A stretch of 13,837 nucleotides of DNA from Acidobacteriota bacterium (lineage in GTDB: Bacteria > Acidobacteriota > Terriglobia > Bryobacterales > JACQDG01), in the NCBI GenBank assembly GCA_016201195.1, contig JACQDI010000031.1, forward strand, positions 1-13,837. Reading direction: 5' to 3'. The position numbers and the translations under genes were made by a program. The notes beneath the pieces are model-generated. The model had not been told where the DNA came from. It did no database searches and saw only the letters and a list, made by a program, of their open reading frames with translations. Below, piece by piece: positions 13,601 to 13,837 of this stretch; the stretch's first letter is position 1; every line of letters starts with the position of its first letter.

Positions 13601-13837
13601 TTACAGCAGCCGCGCCGCCTCGCGGCTGAAGAACCGCTTTACGTCCTCCCAGGAGACCGCGGCCAGCATGTCGGGCATCGGGTCTTTTTCCGCCTCTTCG
13701 AAATAGGCCAGCGATTTCAACACGTGGATCATGCTGTAGTTGGCCTGGGCAAATTTCTGCCGGAACAACTCAAGAAGCGCAGGCAATCCATGTTGCCTCG
13801 ACACGGCGTACAGATCGATGAAATCCCGCCTGGCTCC
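13601..13837 (-). CDS. AbiEii/AbiGii-type nucleotidyltransferase toxin, C-terminal fragment
   Basis: The last 78 residues of a protein whose upstream part lies beyond the right edge. The fragment reads GARRDFIDLYAVSRQHGL near the window edge, then ELFRQKFAQANYSMIHVLKS and SLAYFEEAEKDPMPDML, and ends with SWEDVKRFFSREAARLL. This block (RDF-D-Y, then LKSL-YF-DAE-DPMP, then WE-VK-FF) is the C-terminal part of the AbiEii family, the toxin of type IV toxin-antitoxin/abortive-infection systems, which transfers nucleotides to its target. The catalytic G-S-x-D site and any AbiEi antitoxin would be outside the window. It converges on the TPR gene with a 27-bp gap and no visible terminator. Confidence 0.8.
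   Translation of the reverse strand, partial: GARRDFIDLYAVSRQHGLPALLELFRQKFAQANYSMIHVLKSLAYFEEAEKDPMPDMLAAVSWEDVKRFFSREAARLL

Noticed and set aside
1..13837. CRISPR array, insertion sequence or rRNA
   Set aside because: No regularly spaced long repeats, transposase motifs or rRNA-like sequence were seen on either strand.

Overview
This GC-rich window has short intergenic gaps, two large Ser/Thr kinase–TolB/WD40-type propeller receptors, a Tat-leader oxidoreductase and a Tat-leader PLP enzyme. That combination suggests a soil-type Acidobacteriota genome (Bryobacterales/Solibacter-like). This is an inference from gene style; there is no rRNA or marker gene here to confirm it.

Layout. 1-122 (-) is the N-terminus of a Tat-exported Gfo/Idh/MocA-type oxidoreductase. 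249-569 (+) is an N-terminally eroded DUF5615 PIN-like toxin. 645-721 (-) is tRNA-Val(GAC) with a good promoter. 777-1994 (-) is a Tat-leader class-V PLP enzyme. 2259-2444 (-) is an orphan Flp/Fap pilin with two hairpins behind it. A 424-base gap (2445-2868) holds a strong 37-nt hairpin. Then comes the divergent pair 2869-4146 (-), an EgtB-like non-haem iron enzyme, and 4184-5155 (+), a SenB-type glycosyltransferase. Behind senB lie a MerT-like four-helix membrane protein (5207-5689) and a DinB-fold protein (5686-6159), overlapping by ATGA. Next are kinase receptor 1 (6196-8907, +), a PIG-L deacetylase (8908-9597, -), a small repeat island (9612-9680) and kinase receptor 2 (9691-12360, -). Diverging from receptor 2 is a TenA-like enzyme with a signal peptide (12387-13100, +), ATGA-coupled to a TPR protein (13097-13573, +). 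The right edge (13601-13837, -) is the C-terminus of an AbiEii-type nucleotidyltransferase toxin.

Biology. The main attraction is the EgtB-like/SenB pair. That pairing is the hallmark of selenoneine (selenium analogue of ergothioneine) biosynthesis: SenB makes a selenosugar from selenophosphate and a UDP-sugar, and SenA joins it to hercynine. No SenC/SelD (selenophosphate) or EgtD (hercynine) gene lies here, so those must be supplied from elsewhere. The genes are divergent, with a 37-bp gap that carries a symmetric AT-rich element able to act as -10 box in both directions. The MerT-like/DinB pair behind senB could belong to the same selenium/thiol/metal module, but this is only positional.

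Other points of interest are a TenA whose active-site residues are all kept but shifted 17 residues by an added export signal, short tandem repeats (8-bp and 12-bp units) inserted in protein linkers, and several start codons that lack a Shine-Dalgarno and sit only 6-15 nt behind a -10-like box.
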